From assembly GCA_002690215.1 (NCBI GenBank), contig NZDS01000181.1:1-34757 (forward strand): a stretch of DNA of 34,757 bases, written 5' to 3'. The stretch's first letter is position 1. Each line of letters starts with the position of its first letter. The notes below the pieces were generated by a model. That model saw only the letters and a list, made by a program, of their open reading frames with translations. It made no database searches and had not been told where the DNA came from. Of this stretch, positions 25,367-34,690 are shown piece by piece. This DNA is from Rhodospirillaceae bacterium. Lineage in GTDB: Bacteria; Pseudomonadota; Alphaproteobacteria; UBA2966. The position numbers were made by a program, and so were the translations under genes.

Positions 25367-26722
25367 ATGACAGATACCCCGCCCAACCAGAGCATCCGCC
25401 AGCACATTTCGCGCACGCTGCGCTTGGCGCTCCCGGTCGTCGTCGCCCGTACCGGCATCTTGCTGATGGTGGCAGTCGACATCGCCATGACGGGTCACGC
25501 CGGCAAGGACGAGTTGGCCTATCTGGGCATCGCCGCGGCGCCCTACGTCATGCTGATGCTTGTCGGTATCGGCATGCTCTCCGGCACGGCGGTGCTGGTG
25601 GCCCAGGCCGACGGCGCTGGCGCGCGGGCCGAGTGCGGCAACGTCTGGCGTCTGGCCATGCCCCACGCGGCAATGCTTGGCCTGGTCATGAGCTTGCTCT
25701 GCCTGGGCGGTGAGCAATTCCTGCTGCTCATCGGCCAGGACGCCGACCTGGCGCGCGGCGGCGGCGGCGTGCTGGTGATGTTCGCCTGGGGCATGCCGGC
25801 GGTGCTGATGGGGGTGACGACGACGCTGTTTCTCGAGGGCATCAGCCGGCCCTTGCCCGGTATGCTGGTGATGCTGGCCGCCAATCTGGTCAACGCCGGC
25901 CTCAACTGGCTGTTCATCTACGGCCACTGGGGCGCGCCGGAGCTGGGCGCCGAGGGTGCCATCCTGGCCACCAGCCTGGTGCGCTGGCTGGTCCTTGCTG
26001 CCCTCTTAACCTATGCCTACGCCATGTCCGACAGCCGCCAGTACGGAGTGCGCCAGGGCGCCCCGGTGGTCTGGTCGCGCGGCCGCACGCTGCGCCGCAT
26101 CGGCTATCCCTTCGGTTTCGCCCATGGCCTCGAGGCCAGCGCCTTTGCCACCCTGGTTCTGATGTCGGGATATCTCGGCACGGCGGCGCTGGGGGGCTAC
26201 CAGATCGCTCAGAACCTGATCGCCATGGCCTTCATGGGCGCCGTTGGCCTGGGGATGGCTACGGCCATACGGGTGGGCAACGCAGTGGGCCGCCAGGACG
26301 GTCCAGGCCTGGCCCGGGCGGGCTGGACCGGAGTTGGTCTGGTGATCCTGCTGATGGCCCTGATCGTCGTCTTGTTCGAGGTCTGGCCCGAAGCTTTGGC
26401 AGGTATCTATAGCGGCGATCCAGAGGTTCTGGCGGTGGCCGTGCCGACCGTCATGGTGGCCGGCTGGATGCTAATCTGGGACGGTGCCCAGGGCGTGCTG
26501 ATGGGCGCGCTGAGGGGCGCAGGCGATATCTGGACGCCGGTGATCTTGGCTGCCGTCTCGTTCTGGCTGGTCGGCGTGCCGCTGGCCGGGCTGCTGGCTT
26601 TCAGTCTGGAGGTGGGGGCGCCGGGTCTGATGCTGGGCATGTTTGGCGGTGTCGTTGCCGCGGCGCTGCTGCTGGGCGGCCGTTTCGCCGTCGTGTCGCG
26701 CCGCCCGGTCAGGCGCTTGTAG
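25367..26722 (+). CDS. MATE-family multidrug/metabolite exporter
   Basis: The 451-aa integral membrane protein has twelve hydrophobic segments in two similar halves, typical of MATE (NorM-like) cation-coupled antiporters. Family phrases are DIAMTGHAGKDELAYLGIA in the first half and QIAQNLIAMAFMGAVGLGMA with RVGNAVGRQD in the second. Late in the protein GAQGVLMGALRGAGDIWTPV corresponds to the conserved MATE stretch. Such pumps export cationic drugs and metabolites using Na+ or H+. The start MTDTPPNQSIRQ is chosen; 17 extra codons upstream are open but overlap the divergent promoter space with hugZ. Its substrate is unknown. The chvI gene follows 70 bp downstream on the same strand. Confidence 0.93.
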   Translation: MTDTPPNQSIRQHISRTLRLALPVVVARTGILLMVAVDIAMTGHAGKDELAYLGIAAAPYVMLMLVGIGMLSGTAVLVAQADGAGARAECGNVWRLAMPHAAMLGLVMSLLCLGGEQFLLLIGQDADLARGGGGVLVMFAWGMPAVLMGVTTTLFLEGISRPLPGMLVMLAANLVNAGLNWLFIYGHWGAPELGAEGAILATSLVRWLVLAALLTYAYAMSDSRQYGVRQGAPVVWSRGRTLRRIGYPFGFAHGLEASAFATLVLMSGYLGTAALGGYQIAQNLIAMAFMGAVGLGMATAIRVGNAVGRQDGPGLARAGWTGVGLVILLMALIVVLFEVWPEALAGIYSGDPEVLAVAVPTVMVAGWMLIWDGAQGVLMGALRGAGDIWTPVILAAVSFWLVGVPLAGLLAFSLEVGAPGLMLGMFGGVVAAALLLGGRFAVVSRRPVRRL

Positions 26723-26792
26723 GGTTGGTTCCAGATTGATCCAGGCCACCAGCGCGGCCTAAAATCATCCTGCCAGGCATCCGGGAGCCGAA

Positions 26793-27491
26793 ATGAGCGC
26801 CACAATCGCCTTGGTCGATGACGACCGCAACCTGCTGGCCTCGCTGGCCATGGCGCTGGAGGCCGAGGGTTTTCGCGTGCGCAGCTACCACGACGGCGCC
26901 GAGGCTCTGCGCGGCTTGGGTACCCAACCTGTCGATTTGGTAGTGCTCGACATCAAGATGCCGCGCCTCGATGGCATGGAACTCCTCACCCGGCTGCGCC
27001 GCCAAAGCGACGTGCCGGCCATATTCCTCACTTCCAAGGACGACGAGATCGACGAGGTGCTGGGCCTCAAGATAGGGGCTGACGACTATATCCGTAAGCC
27101 CTTCTCGCTGCGCCTATTGATCGAGCGCATCCGGGCCGTGCTGCGGCGTGCCGAAGCGGCTCAGGCCGACGACCCCGAAGCGGCCGAAAAGGCGGTGGTC
27201 CGGGGCGATCTAACCCTCGACCCGGCCCGCCACCTGTGCACCTGGCGGGGCTTGCCGGTGCGCCTGACGGTCACCGAGTTCCTGGTCCTGATGGCCTTGG
27301 CCCAGCGACCGGGGCACGTCAAAAGCCGCGACCAGCTGATGGACGTGGCCTATCAGGACAACGTCTACGTCGATGACCGCACTATCGACAGCCACATCAA
27401 ACGCCTGCGCCGCAAAATGCGCGAGGTCGATCCTGAATTCGCCAATATCGAGACCCTCTACGGTGTCGGCTACCGTTACAGGGAAGTCTGA
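26793..27491 (+). CDS. chvI: Two-component response regulator ChvI
   Basis: The 232-aa OmpR-type regulator has a receiver domain (residues 3-120) with acidic pocket DDD at 9-11, phospho-acceptor Asp 53 in [12 protein letters not shown], and a lysine in YIRKPF. A winged-helix DNA-binding domain follows from 135 to the end ([20 protein letters not shown], then [16 protein letters not shown], then YGVGYRY). The phrase [17 protein letters not shown] is typical of ChvI/ExoI. With ChvG it responds to acid or envelope stress and, in several alphaproteobacteria, affects central carbon metabolism, exopolysaccharide and motility. GGGAG precedes the ATG. chvG begins 11 nt after its stop. Confidence 0.95.
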   Translation: MSATIALVDDDRNLLASLAMALEAEGFRVRSYHDGAEALRGLGTQPVDLVVLDIKMPRLDGMELLTRLRRQSDVPAIFLTSKDDEIDEVLGLKIGADDYIRKPFSLRLLIERIRAVLRRAEAAQADDPEAAEKAVVRGDLTLDPARHLCTWRGLPVRLTVTEFLVLMALAQRPGHVKSRDQLMDVAYQDNVYVDDRTIDSHIKRLRRKMREVDPEFANIETLYGVGYRYREV

Positions 27492-27502
27492 CGACGAATC
27501 CC

Positions 27503-29143
27503 ATGCACCAGCCAAGCGAGGGCCAGGCAACACAAACGCCACCACTGCCGCTGGTGCAAAAGTGGCACGAACGCCGACTCTCGCGCCTGACGCTGCGCAT
27601 TCTCGGCATCAACGTGCTGGCGCTGGGCATTCTGCTCGGCGGGCTCTTGTTTCTCGACCAGTACCGCGAGGGCCTGATCGAGGCCAAGATCGCCGCTCTG
27701 GAGATCGAGGGCGGCATCATGGCCGGTGCCATCGGCGCCGGCGCAGTGGCCGGACCGCCAGGCGGGCGCCGCCTCGATGCCCGCGTGTCGGCCGATTTCC
27801 TGCGCCGCCTGGTGAGACCGCGGCGCACTTGGGCGCTGCTGTTCGATGGCCGAGGACTGGTGATGGTCGACAGCCGCCGCCTCGGCGCCGCCGGGCGCCG
27901 CGTCGAGATGCTGCCGCTGCCCACTCCCGACAGCGATTTCCCGGCCATTGAGTTCCTGGCCCGCTGGGCCGAGTGGTTGGCCCGCACCATGCCGGGCTGG
28001 GAAAGCTACCCACCCTATCGCGAACAGCTCGAGTTGCGGGCGCTCTATGGCGAGGAGCTGGGGTACGCCCTGGCCGGCCATATCGCCAGCAGCGTGCGCG
28101 AAACCCAGGACGGCGACCTCATCGTCAGCGTCGCCATGCCGGTGCAGCGCTTCAAGCGGGTGCTGGGGGCGCTGGTGCTGACGGCGGACGGCGCCGATAT
28201 CCAGCAAAGCGTGCGCGAGCTGCAACTGGCCATCGGCCAGGTCTTCCTATTGGCGCTAGGGGTGACGGTGTTGCTCTCGCTCTACTTGGCCGGCACCATC
28301 GTCAGGCCCATCCGGCAGCTTGCGGCGGCCGCGGAATCGGTGCGCCGGCGGCCTCGCCAGCGCGCCGCCATCCCCGACTTCAGCAGTCGGCGCGACGAGA
28401 TTGGCGAGCTTTCGGCAGTACTCGGCAACATGACGGCGGCGCTCTACGACCGGCTCGAGGCCATCGAGGCCTTCGCCGCCGACGTGGCCCACGAGGTGCG
28501 CAACCCCATCACGTCGATCCGCAGCGCCGTCGAAACCCTGGAACGCCAGCCCGAGCCGGCGCAGCAACAGCGCCTGATGGCCATCATCGCCGATGACGTG
28601 CAGCGCCTCGACCGCCTGATCGGCGACATCGCCGACGCTTCGCGCCTCGACGCCGAACTGGCACGGGCCGAAGCGTTTCCGGTCGACCTCGAAGCCCTGA
28701 CCCGCACCCTGATCGAGGTCGAGCACCAGGAAGATGGACCCGATATTGAGCTCGAGATCGCCGCCGAAAGGGCCGGGGCTTACGTCGTGCCGGGCCTTGA
28801 AGGCCGCCTCGGTCAGGTGCTGCGAAACCTGCTCGACAACGCCGTTTCGTTCAGTCCTCCGGGAGGTGCCATCGAGCTCGATGTGCGGCGCCAACTCGAC
28901 CGCGTGCGAGTGATCGTCAGCGACCAGGGACCGGGCCTGCCCGAGGACAAACTCGAGGCGATCTTTGAACGTTTCTACAGCGAACGCCCCGAGGGCGAGG
29001 CCTTCGGCCGTCACTCCGGCCTCGGGCTCTCAATTTCGCGTCAGATCATCGAGGCCCACGGCGGCGCGATCTGGGCCGAAAACCGCCACGACGCCGACGG
29101 CACGGTGGTTGGCGCCCGTTTCACCGTGGAGCTGCCGGTGTAG
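27503..29143 (+). CDS. chvG: Sensor histidine kinase ChvG
   Basis: The 546-aa kinase has a short cytoplasmic N-terminus, a first membrane helix (about 31-51), a periplasmic sensor region to about 240, a second helix (243-264), HAMP, and a catalytic core. The H-box is FAADVAHEVRNPITS with phospho-His 330. The N-box is LRNLLDNAV, the G1 box DQGPGLPEDK, the F-box FERFYS and the G2 box HSGLGLSISRQII. Its periplasmic domain fits ChvG/ExoS, which senses acid or envelope signals and is inhibited by ExoR in rhizobia; no exoR is visible here. It phosphorylates ChvI, encoded just upstream. The next gene, hprK, starts 64 bp downstream, as in many alphaproteobacteria. Confidence 0.94.
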   Translation: MHQPSEGQATQTPPLPLVQKWHERRLSRLTLRILGINVLALGILLGGLLFLDQYREGLIEAKIAALEIEGGIMAGAIGAGAVAGPPGGRRLDARVSADFLRRLVRPRRTWALLFDGRGLVMVDSRRLGAAGRRVEMLPLPTPDSDFPAIEFLARWAEWLARTMPGWESYPPYREQLELRALYGEELGYALAGHIASSVRETQDGDLIVSVAMPVQRFKRVLGALVLTADGADIQQSVRELQLAIGQVFLLALGVTVLLSLYLAGTIVRPIRQLAAAAESVRRRPRQRAAIPDFSSRRDEIGELSAVLGNMTAALYDRLEAIEAFAADVAHEVRNPITSIRSAVETLERQPEPAQQQRLMAIIADDVQRLDRLIGDIADASRLDAELARAEAFPVDLEALTRTLIEVEHQEDGPDIELEIAAERAGAYVVPGLEGRLGQVLRNLLDNAVSFSPPGGAIELDVRRQLDRVRVIVSDQGPGLPEDKLEAIFERFYSERPEGEAFGRHSGLGLSISRQIIEAHGGAIWAENRHDADGTVVGARFTVELPV

Positions 29144-29207
29144 CGTTCGTCAATCTCGACTTTGTGCTCATTTGACTCCGCCGCCGGCCCTGGCGCACCC
29201 TCCCGGC

Positions 29208-29633
29208 ATGGTTCTCGTCCATGGTACTTGCGTCGCTATCGACGGTACCGCGGTGCTGCTCTGCGGCCCCTCGGCCAGCGGCAAATCGGATCTGGCGCTC
29301 AGGCTGATCGACCAGGGTGCCCGGCTGGTGGCTGACGATCAGGTCGAGCTGGAAGCCCGCGCCGGCACCCTGCATGCGGCGGCGCCCGAGGTCCTGAGCG
29401 GCCTTCTGGAGGTACGCGGAATGGGTATCGTGCGTCTGCCTCATTGTGCCGGGGCAGTGGTTGCTGCGGTGATCGAGCTGGCGCCCGAGGCTGAGGTCGA
29501 ACGCTTGCCCGAGGCGGCCAGCCGCGACTTCGATGGTGTCGCGCTGCCGCTTTACCGGCTGGCCGCCTTTGCGGCCTCGACGCCGGCCAAGGTCCGCCTC
29601 GCTCTTGCCGGTCTGGGCCGGGGGAAATCATGA
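29208..29633 (+). CDS. hprK: HPr kinase/phosphorylase, short alphaproteobacterial form
   Basis: The 141-aa protein is only the catalytic half of HprK: Walker A GPSASGKSD (20-28), VADDQVEL (41-48), and the HprK signature LLEVRGMGIVRLP (66-78). The N-terminal domain found in Firmicutes HprK is missing, as is normal in alphaproteobacteria. It would phosphorylate or dephosphorylate the regulatory serine of HPr. An open frame extends 81 codons upstream but overlaps the end of chvG and has no similarity, so I start at MVLVHGTCVAIDGT. Its TGA overlaps the rapZ start as ATGA, so the two are translationally coupled. It links the ChvG/ChvI pair with the PTS chain. Confidence 0.93.
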   Translation: MVLVHGTCVAIDGTAVLLCGPSASGKSDLALRLIDQGARLVADDQVELEARAGTLHAAAPEVLSGLLEVRGMGIVRLPHCAGAVVAAVIELAPEAEVERLPEAASRDFDGVALPLYRLAAFAASTPAKVRLALAGLGRGKS

Positions 29634-30541
29634 GCGCGGACGAGGCACCTGGGGCGCCCGGAGCCCACCCCCTGCGCCGGGTGATGCTGATCAGCGGGCT
29701 GTCCGGGGCCGGCAAATCGTCGGCCCTCAAGGCGCTCGAGGATCTCGGTTTCGAGGCTATCGACAACCTGCCGCTCTATTTGCTGCGACGCCTTTTGTGG
29801 CCCGGCGAGGAGCCGGTGGCGCTGCCCGACCAGCCGCTGGCCATCGGCATCGACAGCCGCACCCGCGATTTCCGCGCCGACGGACTGTTGGCCCAAATCG
29901 ACGAATCCTCGGGCCGCGACGATCTGACGCTTTCGCTGTTATTCCTCGATTGTGACGACAACATATTGCGCCGGCGTTTCACCGAAACCCGGCGGCGACA
30001 CCCTCTGGCTGCCGACCGGCCGGTCAGCGACGGCATCGAGCTCGAGCGCCAACTGGTGGCGCCGCTGCGTGATCGCGCCGATCTGGTGGTCGACACGTCA
30101 CGCCTCACTCCCGGCGAGCTGCGCCAGTTCCTCGACGCCCGCTTCGCGCCCGACCGCACCCCTGGTCTGATGGTGGCGCTGACTTCGTTCGCCTACCGTC
30201 AGGGCCTGCCACGCGAGGCCGACCTGGTCTTCGACGTGCGCTTTCTGGCCAATCCCCACTACCAAGAGGCGCTGCGCCCAGGCACTGGCCGCGATCCCGA
30301 AGTGGCCTCATTCATTGCCGCCGATGACGCCTTTGCGCCTTTCATGGCGAGGCTTGGCGAGATGATCGGCGACCTGCTGCCGCGCTATCAGCGCGAGGGC
30401 AAAAGCTATCTGACAGTGGCCATCGGCTGCACTGGCGGCCAGCACCGTTCGGTCTTCGTGGCCGAAAGCCTGGCTGAACACCTGCGCCGTGGCGGCTGGC
30501 CGGTGGCGCTAAGACACCGTGAATTGGATCGGGTGGAGTGA
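29630..30541 (+). CDS. rapZ: RNase adapter / nucleotide-binding protein RapZ
   Basis: The 303-aa protein has an N-terminal P-loop domain (Walker A GLSGAGKSS at 23-31, then EDLGFEAIDNLPLYLL) and a C-terminal domain with YLTVAIGCTGGQHRSVFVAESLAEHLR, both diagnostic of RapZ (YvcJ). In enterobacteria RapZ guides RNase E to the GlmZ sRNA and senses glucosamine-6-phosphate. In alphaproteobacteria its target is not established. It overlaps hprK by 4 bases and ends 1 base before the EIIA start, so it is embedded in the PTS operon. A role in coupling PTS state to cell-envelope precursor supply is an inference. Confidence 0.95.
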   Translation: MSADEAPGAPGAHPLRRVMLISGLSGAGKSSALKALEDLGFEAIDNLPLYLLRRLLWPGEEPVALPDQPLAIGIDSRTRDFRADGLLAQIDESSGRDDLTLSLLFLDCDDNILRRRFTETRRRHPLAADRPVSDGIELERQLVAPLRDRADLVVDTSRLTPGELRQFLDARFAPDRTPGLMVALTSFAYRQGLPREADLVFDVRFLANPHYQEALRPGTGRDPEVASFIAADDAFAPFMARLGEMIGDLLPRYQREGKSYLTVAIGCTGGQHRSVFVAESLAEHLRRGGWPVALRHRELDRVE

Positions 30542-30542
30542 G

Positions 30543-30968
30543 ATGAACAAAAACAAGGGGCCGATCGGCCTGATACTGGTCACCCACGGGCGCCTGGCGG
30601 CAGAGTTCCTGGCCGCCGCCGAGCACGTGGTGGGACCGCAAAGCGCCGCCCGGGCCATCTGCATTGCGCCCGATGAGGACATGGAGGAGCGCCGCCAGGA
30701 CATCCTGCAGGCGGTATCCGAGGTCGACGCCGGCGCTGGCGTCATCGTGCTCACCGACATGTTCGGCGGCACGCCCTGTAACCTGGCCATATCGATCATG
30801 GAGCAGGCCAACGTCGAGGTCCTGGCCGGCGTCAATCTGCCCATGCTGATCAAGCTGGCCAGTGTGCGTGATGAGGGCGACATGGCGGCGGCGGTAGCGG
30901 CGGCCCAGGAGGCCGGGCGCAAGTACATCAACGTCGCCTCGAAGCTGCTGGCCGGCTGCGAGACGTGA
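30543..30968 (+). CDS. PTS system EIIA component, mannose family
   Basis: The 141-aa protein has the EIIA-Man fold with active-site His 15 in GLILVTHGRLAAEF and the TDMFGGTPCNLAI motif. It receives phosphate from HPr, but there is no EIIB/C/D sugar permease in the window, so it most likely acts as a phosphorylation-state regulator. In other alphaproteobacteria such EIIA proteins are part of a regulatory PTS with HprK. I use the ATG just after the rapZ stop, not the upstream ATG inside rapZ. Its TGA overlaps the GTG start of ptsH. Symbol left empty because ptsL, manX and others are all in use. Confidence 0.92.
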   Translation: MNKNKGPIGLILVTHGRLAAEFLAAAEHVVGPQSAARAICIAPDEDMEERRQDILQAVSEVDAGAGVIVLTDMFGGTPCNLAISIMEQANVEVLAGVNLPMLIKLASVRDEGDMAAAVAAAQEAGRKYINVASKLLAGCET

Positions 30969-31264
30969 ACGAGGCTTCCGGGCAAAGCCCGAAAGCCGCA
31001 CTACGCCGCCGCGTGGTCATCGCCAACCGTCTCGGGCTGCATGCCCGGGCGGCTGCCCGCTTCGTCAAGCTGGCCGGTCAGTTCGACGCCGAGGTGCGGG
31101 TGCGCAAGGACGACAACGAGGTCTCGGGGCTTTCTATCCTGGGCCTGATGATGCTGGCGGCCGTGCCCGGCAGCGCGCTCGAGCTGATCGCCAGCGGCAA
31201 CCAGGCTCAAGCCGCCTTGGATGCCCTCGAGGCCCTGGTGGAGGGCAAGTTCGATGAAGACTGA
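30965..31264 (+). CDS. ptsH: Phosphocarrier protein HPr
   Basis: The 99-aa product has the HPr active site NRLGLHARAAARFV with His 26, and the serine region VSGLSILGLMMLAAV, in which Ser 57 corresponds to regulatory Ser 46 of classical HPr. Having both sites agrees with an HprK gene in the same operon. It is slightly longer at the N-terminus than E. coli HPr. The GTG start overlaps the EIIA stop as GTGA, and the EI gene starts inside its last codons, so all three proteins are coupled in translation. Confidence 0.95.
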   Translation: MNEASGQSPKAALRRRVVIANRLGLHARAAARFVKLAGQFDAEVRVRKDDNEVSGLSILGLMMLAAVPGSALELIASGNQAQAALDALEALVEGKFDED

Positions 31265-33038
31265 TGGCCGAAGGCAACGTTCGGTCAAAGCTGCCGAACA
31301 CATTGTCGAGGGCCACGGCGTGGCGCCCGGTATCGCCATCGGCCGCGCCTTCGTGGTCGAACACGGGATCAGCCAGGTGCCCGAATACAATATCGGCAGC
31401 GCCGAGGTGGCGGCCGAATGCCAGCGCTTCAATGAGGCCGTAACCTATTCCCAACGTCAGGTGGGCAAGCTGCAGGACAAGGCCCGGCGGCTCTCGGGGG
31501 CGGCGGCCGAGGAGCTCGGCTACATCCTCGAAGCGAACCTGCAGATGCTCACCGGCTCGCGCCTGGTGCGCGGTGTCGAGGATCGCATCGGCCGCCAGCG
31601 CATCAACGCCGAGGCCGCGGTGCAGGCTGAAATGGCCGATATTGCCCAAAGCTTTTCGGCCATCGGCGACCCTTACCTGGCGGGCCGCATGCAGGACATC
31701 AACGATGTCGGCATGCGCCTCATCCGCAGCCTCACAAACACGCCCTACAAGGCGCTCAGCGGGCTTCCGGAGGGAACCGTTGTGATCGCCGAGGAGATCA
31801 CTCCGGCCGACACGGCGCTGATGGATCCGGCTCGCATTGCCGGCTTCGCCACGGCGCTGGGTGGCGCCGAGAGCCATACCGCCATCGTCGCCCGTTCTTT
31901 GGGGCTGCCGGCGGTGCTGGGGGCGGCCGACGTGGTGACGGCGGTCAAGACCGGAGACACCGTGGTGGTCGACGGCGGCCGTGGCCGCATCGTCGTCAAT
32001 CCCGGCAGCCGCACCAAGGCCCGCTTTCGCCAGCGGCGTCAGGAACTGGCGCGTGAGCAGCGCTTGCTGGCGCGTCTGCGCGATCTGCCGGCGCGCAGCC
32101 GCGACGGTGTCGAGGTGACGCTGCAGGCCAATCTGGAATTGCCGCTCGAGCTTGACATGGTGAACCAGGTGGGGGCGGCGGGAATCGGGCTTCTGCGCAG
32201 CGAGTTCTTTTTCATGAACCGGGACGACCTGCCAAGCCAGGACGAGCAGTACACAGCGCTTTCCTCCCTGGTCGAGGGCATGGCGGGGCGGCCCGTCACC
32301 ATCCGCACGCTGGACGTCGGCGGCGAAAAGCTGGCGCCGGCGCTGGGCCAGCACTTTGCCGCCAGCACCAACCCGGCGCTCGGGCTCAGGGCCATCCGGC
32401 TTTCGCTCAAGGTGCGTTCGTTGCTCGAGGACCAGCTGGCCGCCATGCTGCGGGCCGGTGCCCACGGCCCGGTGCGTATTCTGCTGCCCATGATCACCAC
32501 GCCGGGCGAGGTGGTGCAGGTGCGCGAGGTGCTCAAGCGGGTGGCGCGCCGGCTCAAGCGCCGCGGCCAGGCCATCGCCGCACCACTGCCGCCGCTGGGA
32601 GTCCTGATCGAGGTGCCGGCCGCCGCCCTGGCTGCCGACGGCTTGGCCCAGGTGGCGGATTTCTTCTCTATCGGCACCAACGACCTGACCATGTATACCC
32701 TGGCCATCGATCGCAGCGACGAGCAGATGGCAGACCAGTTCAACTCCTTGCATCCGGCCGTCATTCGCCTGGTCGGCCATAGCATCGAGGCTGCCCGGCA
32801 GGCCGGTATTCCCATCAACATCTGCGGCGAGATGGCTGGCGAGCCACGCTATACGGCGCTGCTGCTGGGGCTCGGGCTGCGCGATTTGAGTATGGCGGCA
32901 ACGGCTTTGCCGCGCGTCAAGCAGCGCATCCGCGCCCTCGACGTGAGCGAGGCGGCGCGGCGTTCGCAAACCATCCTGGAACAGCACGACAGCGGTCGCA
33001 TCGCCGCCATGCTCGACGATCTCAACGCCTTGATCTGA
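31254..33038 (+). CDS. ptsI: PTS enzyme I (PEP--protein phosphotransferase)
   Basis: The 594-aa protein starts the chain by taking phosphate from PEP. It has the N-terminal HPr-binding domain, the swivelling phospho-histidine domain with His 208 in GGAESHTAIVARSLGLP, and the PEP-binding barrel with LRTEF-like LLRSEFFFMNRD, EVPAAAL, and the catalytic Cys 524 in NICGEMAGEP. There is no N-terminal GAF domain, so it is the PtsI type rather than the nitrogen PtsP type (databases often label both ptsP). I start at MKTDGRRQRSV, inside the last codons of ptsH (11-base overlap). It feeds HPr and EIIA encoded just upstream. A sigma-70-like promoter for ahcY follows. Confidence 0.95.
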   Translation: MKTDGRRQRSVKAAEHIVEGHGVAPGIAIGRAFVVEHGISQVPEYNIGSAEVAAECQRFNEAVTYSQRQVGKLQDKARRLSGAAAEELGYILEANLQMLTGSRLVRGVEDRIGRQRINAEAAVQAEMADIAQSFSAIGDPYLAGRMQDINDVGMRLIRSLTNTPYKALSGLPEGTVVIAEEITPADTALMDPARIAGFATALGGAESHTAIVARSLGLPAVLGAADVVTAVKTGDTVVVDGGRGRIVVNPGSRTKARFRQRRQELAREQRLLARLRDLPARSRDGVEVTLQANLELPLELDMVNQVGAAGIGLLRSEFFFMNRDDLPSQDEQYTALSSLVEGMAGRPVTIRTLDVGGEKLAPALGQHFAASTNPALGLRAIRLSLKVRSLLEDQLAAMLRAGAHGPVRILLPMITTPGEVVQVREVLKRVARRLKRRGQAIAAPLPPLGVLIEVPAAALAADGLAQVADFFSIGTNDLTMYTLAIDRSDEQMADQFNSLHPAVIRLVGHSIEAARQAGIPINICGEMAGEPRYTALLLGLGLRDLSMAATALPRVKQRIRALDVSEAARRSQTILEQHDSGRIAAMLDDLNALI

Positions 33039-33083
33039 AGGGAAAACCCTAGTTTCAGCTATGATTTCTGCCTTACATGCGCA

Positions 33084-33101
33084 TATAAAGATTTCTTTAT
33101 A
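33084..33101. promoter_or_regulatory. Inverted-repeat operator upstream of ahcY (possible SahR-type site)
   Basis: TATAAAG-ATTT-CTTTATA is a perfect 7-4-7 inverted repeat, in an otherwise GC-rich region, placed directly before the -35 of the ahcY promoter. As far as I recall, ArsR-family SahR regulators, which sense S-adenosylhomocysteine, use an AAAG...CTTT-type palindrome at ahcY and methionine-cycle genes in alphaproteobacteria. The sahR gene is not in the window. Position and symmetry are seen; the regulator is inferred. Confidence 0.6.
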
Positions 33102-33102
33102 C

Positions 33103-33131
33103 TTGCGTCCGACGGGAGCCCTTGCTATACA
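33103..33131 (+). promoter_or_regulatory. Sigma-70-type promoter of ahcY
   Basis: TTGCGT (33103-33108), a 17-nt spacer and TATACA (33126-33131) fit a housekeeping promoter, preceded by a symmetric operator. The predicted transcript would carry an approximately 85-nt leader with two near-identical GC-rich hairpins. Confidence 0.6.
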
Positions 33132-33147
33132 GCCGCCAAATTTATTG

Positions 33148-33197
33148 GCCGCCCGCCGTGGTGGCCCAAAAAAAACCGCCGCCCGCCGTGGCGGCCC
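33148..33197 (+). repeat. Duplicated 20-bp hairpin unit in the ahcY leader
   Basis: GCCGCCCGCCGTGGTGGCCC (33148-33167) and its copy with one change (33178-33197) are separated by an A-rich decamer. Each can fold as GCCGCC/GGYGGC. The single difference (T to C) changes a G-U pair to G-C, so folding is kept. It ends 26 nt before the ahcY ATG. Confidence 0.6.
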
Positions 33198-33223
33198 GCA
33201 ATCCGCCATGCCAGGAGCCAGCT

Positions 33224-34512
<1,289 letters not shown>

Positions 34513-34516
<4 letters not shown>

Positions 34517-34548
34517 TTAGGATCTCAGTTTCCTGAGATCCTAACTAG
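34513..34548. terminator. Perfect 16-bp hairpin overlapping the ahcY stop codon
   Basis: ctagttaggatctcag (34513-34528), loop TTTC, and the exact complement (34533-34548). The stem begins and ends with CTAG and includes the TAG stop at 34514-34516. No T-run follows directly (CACCTTG), so it may be a bidirectional or Rho-assisted terminator. Confidence 0.7.
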
Positions 34549-34552
34549 CACC

Positions 34553-34690
34553 TTGTCGCTCACGGCGGCGGCCCTCGCGGTCCGCTGCCTGCGCGGGCGC
34601 GCCGCAGTAGCGGCGGGTCGCGGTCGCTCCCGTTGCACAAAATGACAAAGCACAAAATAGAAGAATACCGCCTTTAGCGGCGGCACTAGA
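34553..34690 (+). repeat. Dispersed structured repeat, copy C
   Basis: Begins TTGTCGCTCACGGC just after the ahcY hairpin and shares with copy B the CTGCGCGGGCGCGCCGCAG stem, GCTCCCGTTGCAC and AAATGACAAAGCACAAAA. The first hairpin is GGCCC/GGTCC-like. Homology fades after about 34660, with a weak match around GCGGCGGCACTAGA. The second half seen in copies A and B is absent. The rest of the window to 34757 shows no gene. Confidence 0.7.

Noticed and set aside
33132-33223. SAH or SAM riboswitch in the ahcY leader
   Set aside because: The leader is two repeated hairpins; I cannot match the conserved core of any SAH or SAM riboswitch.
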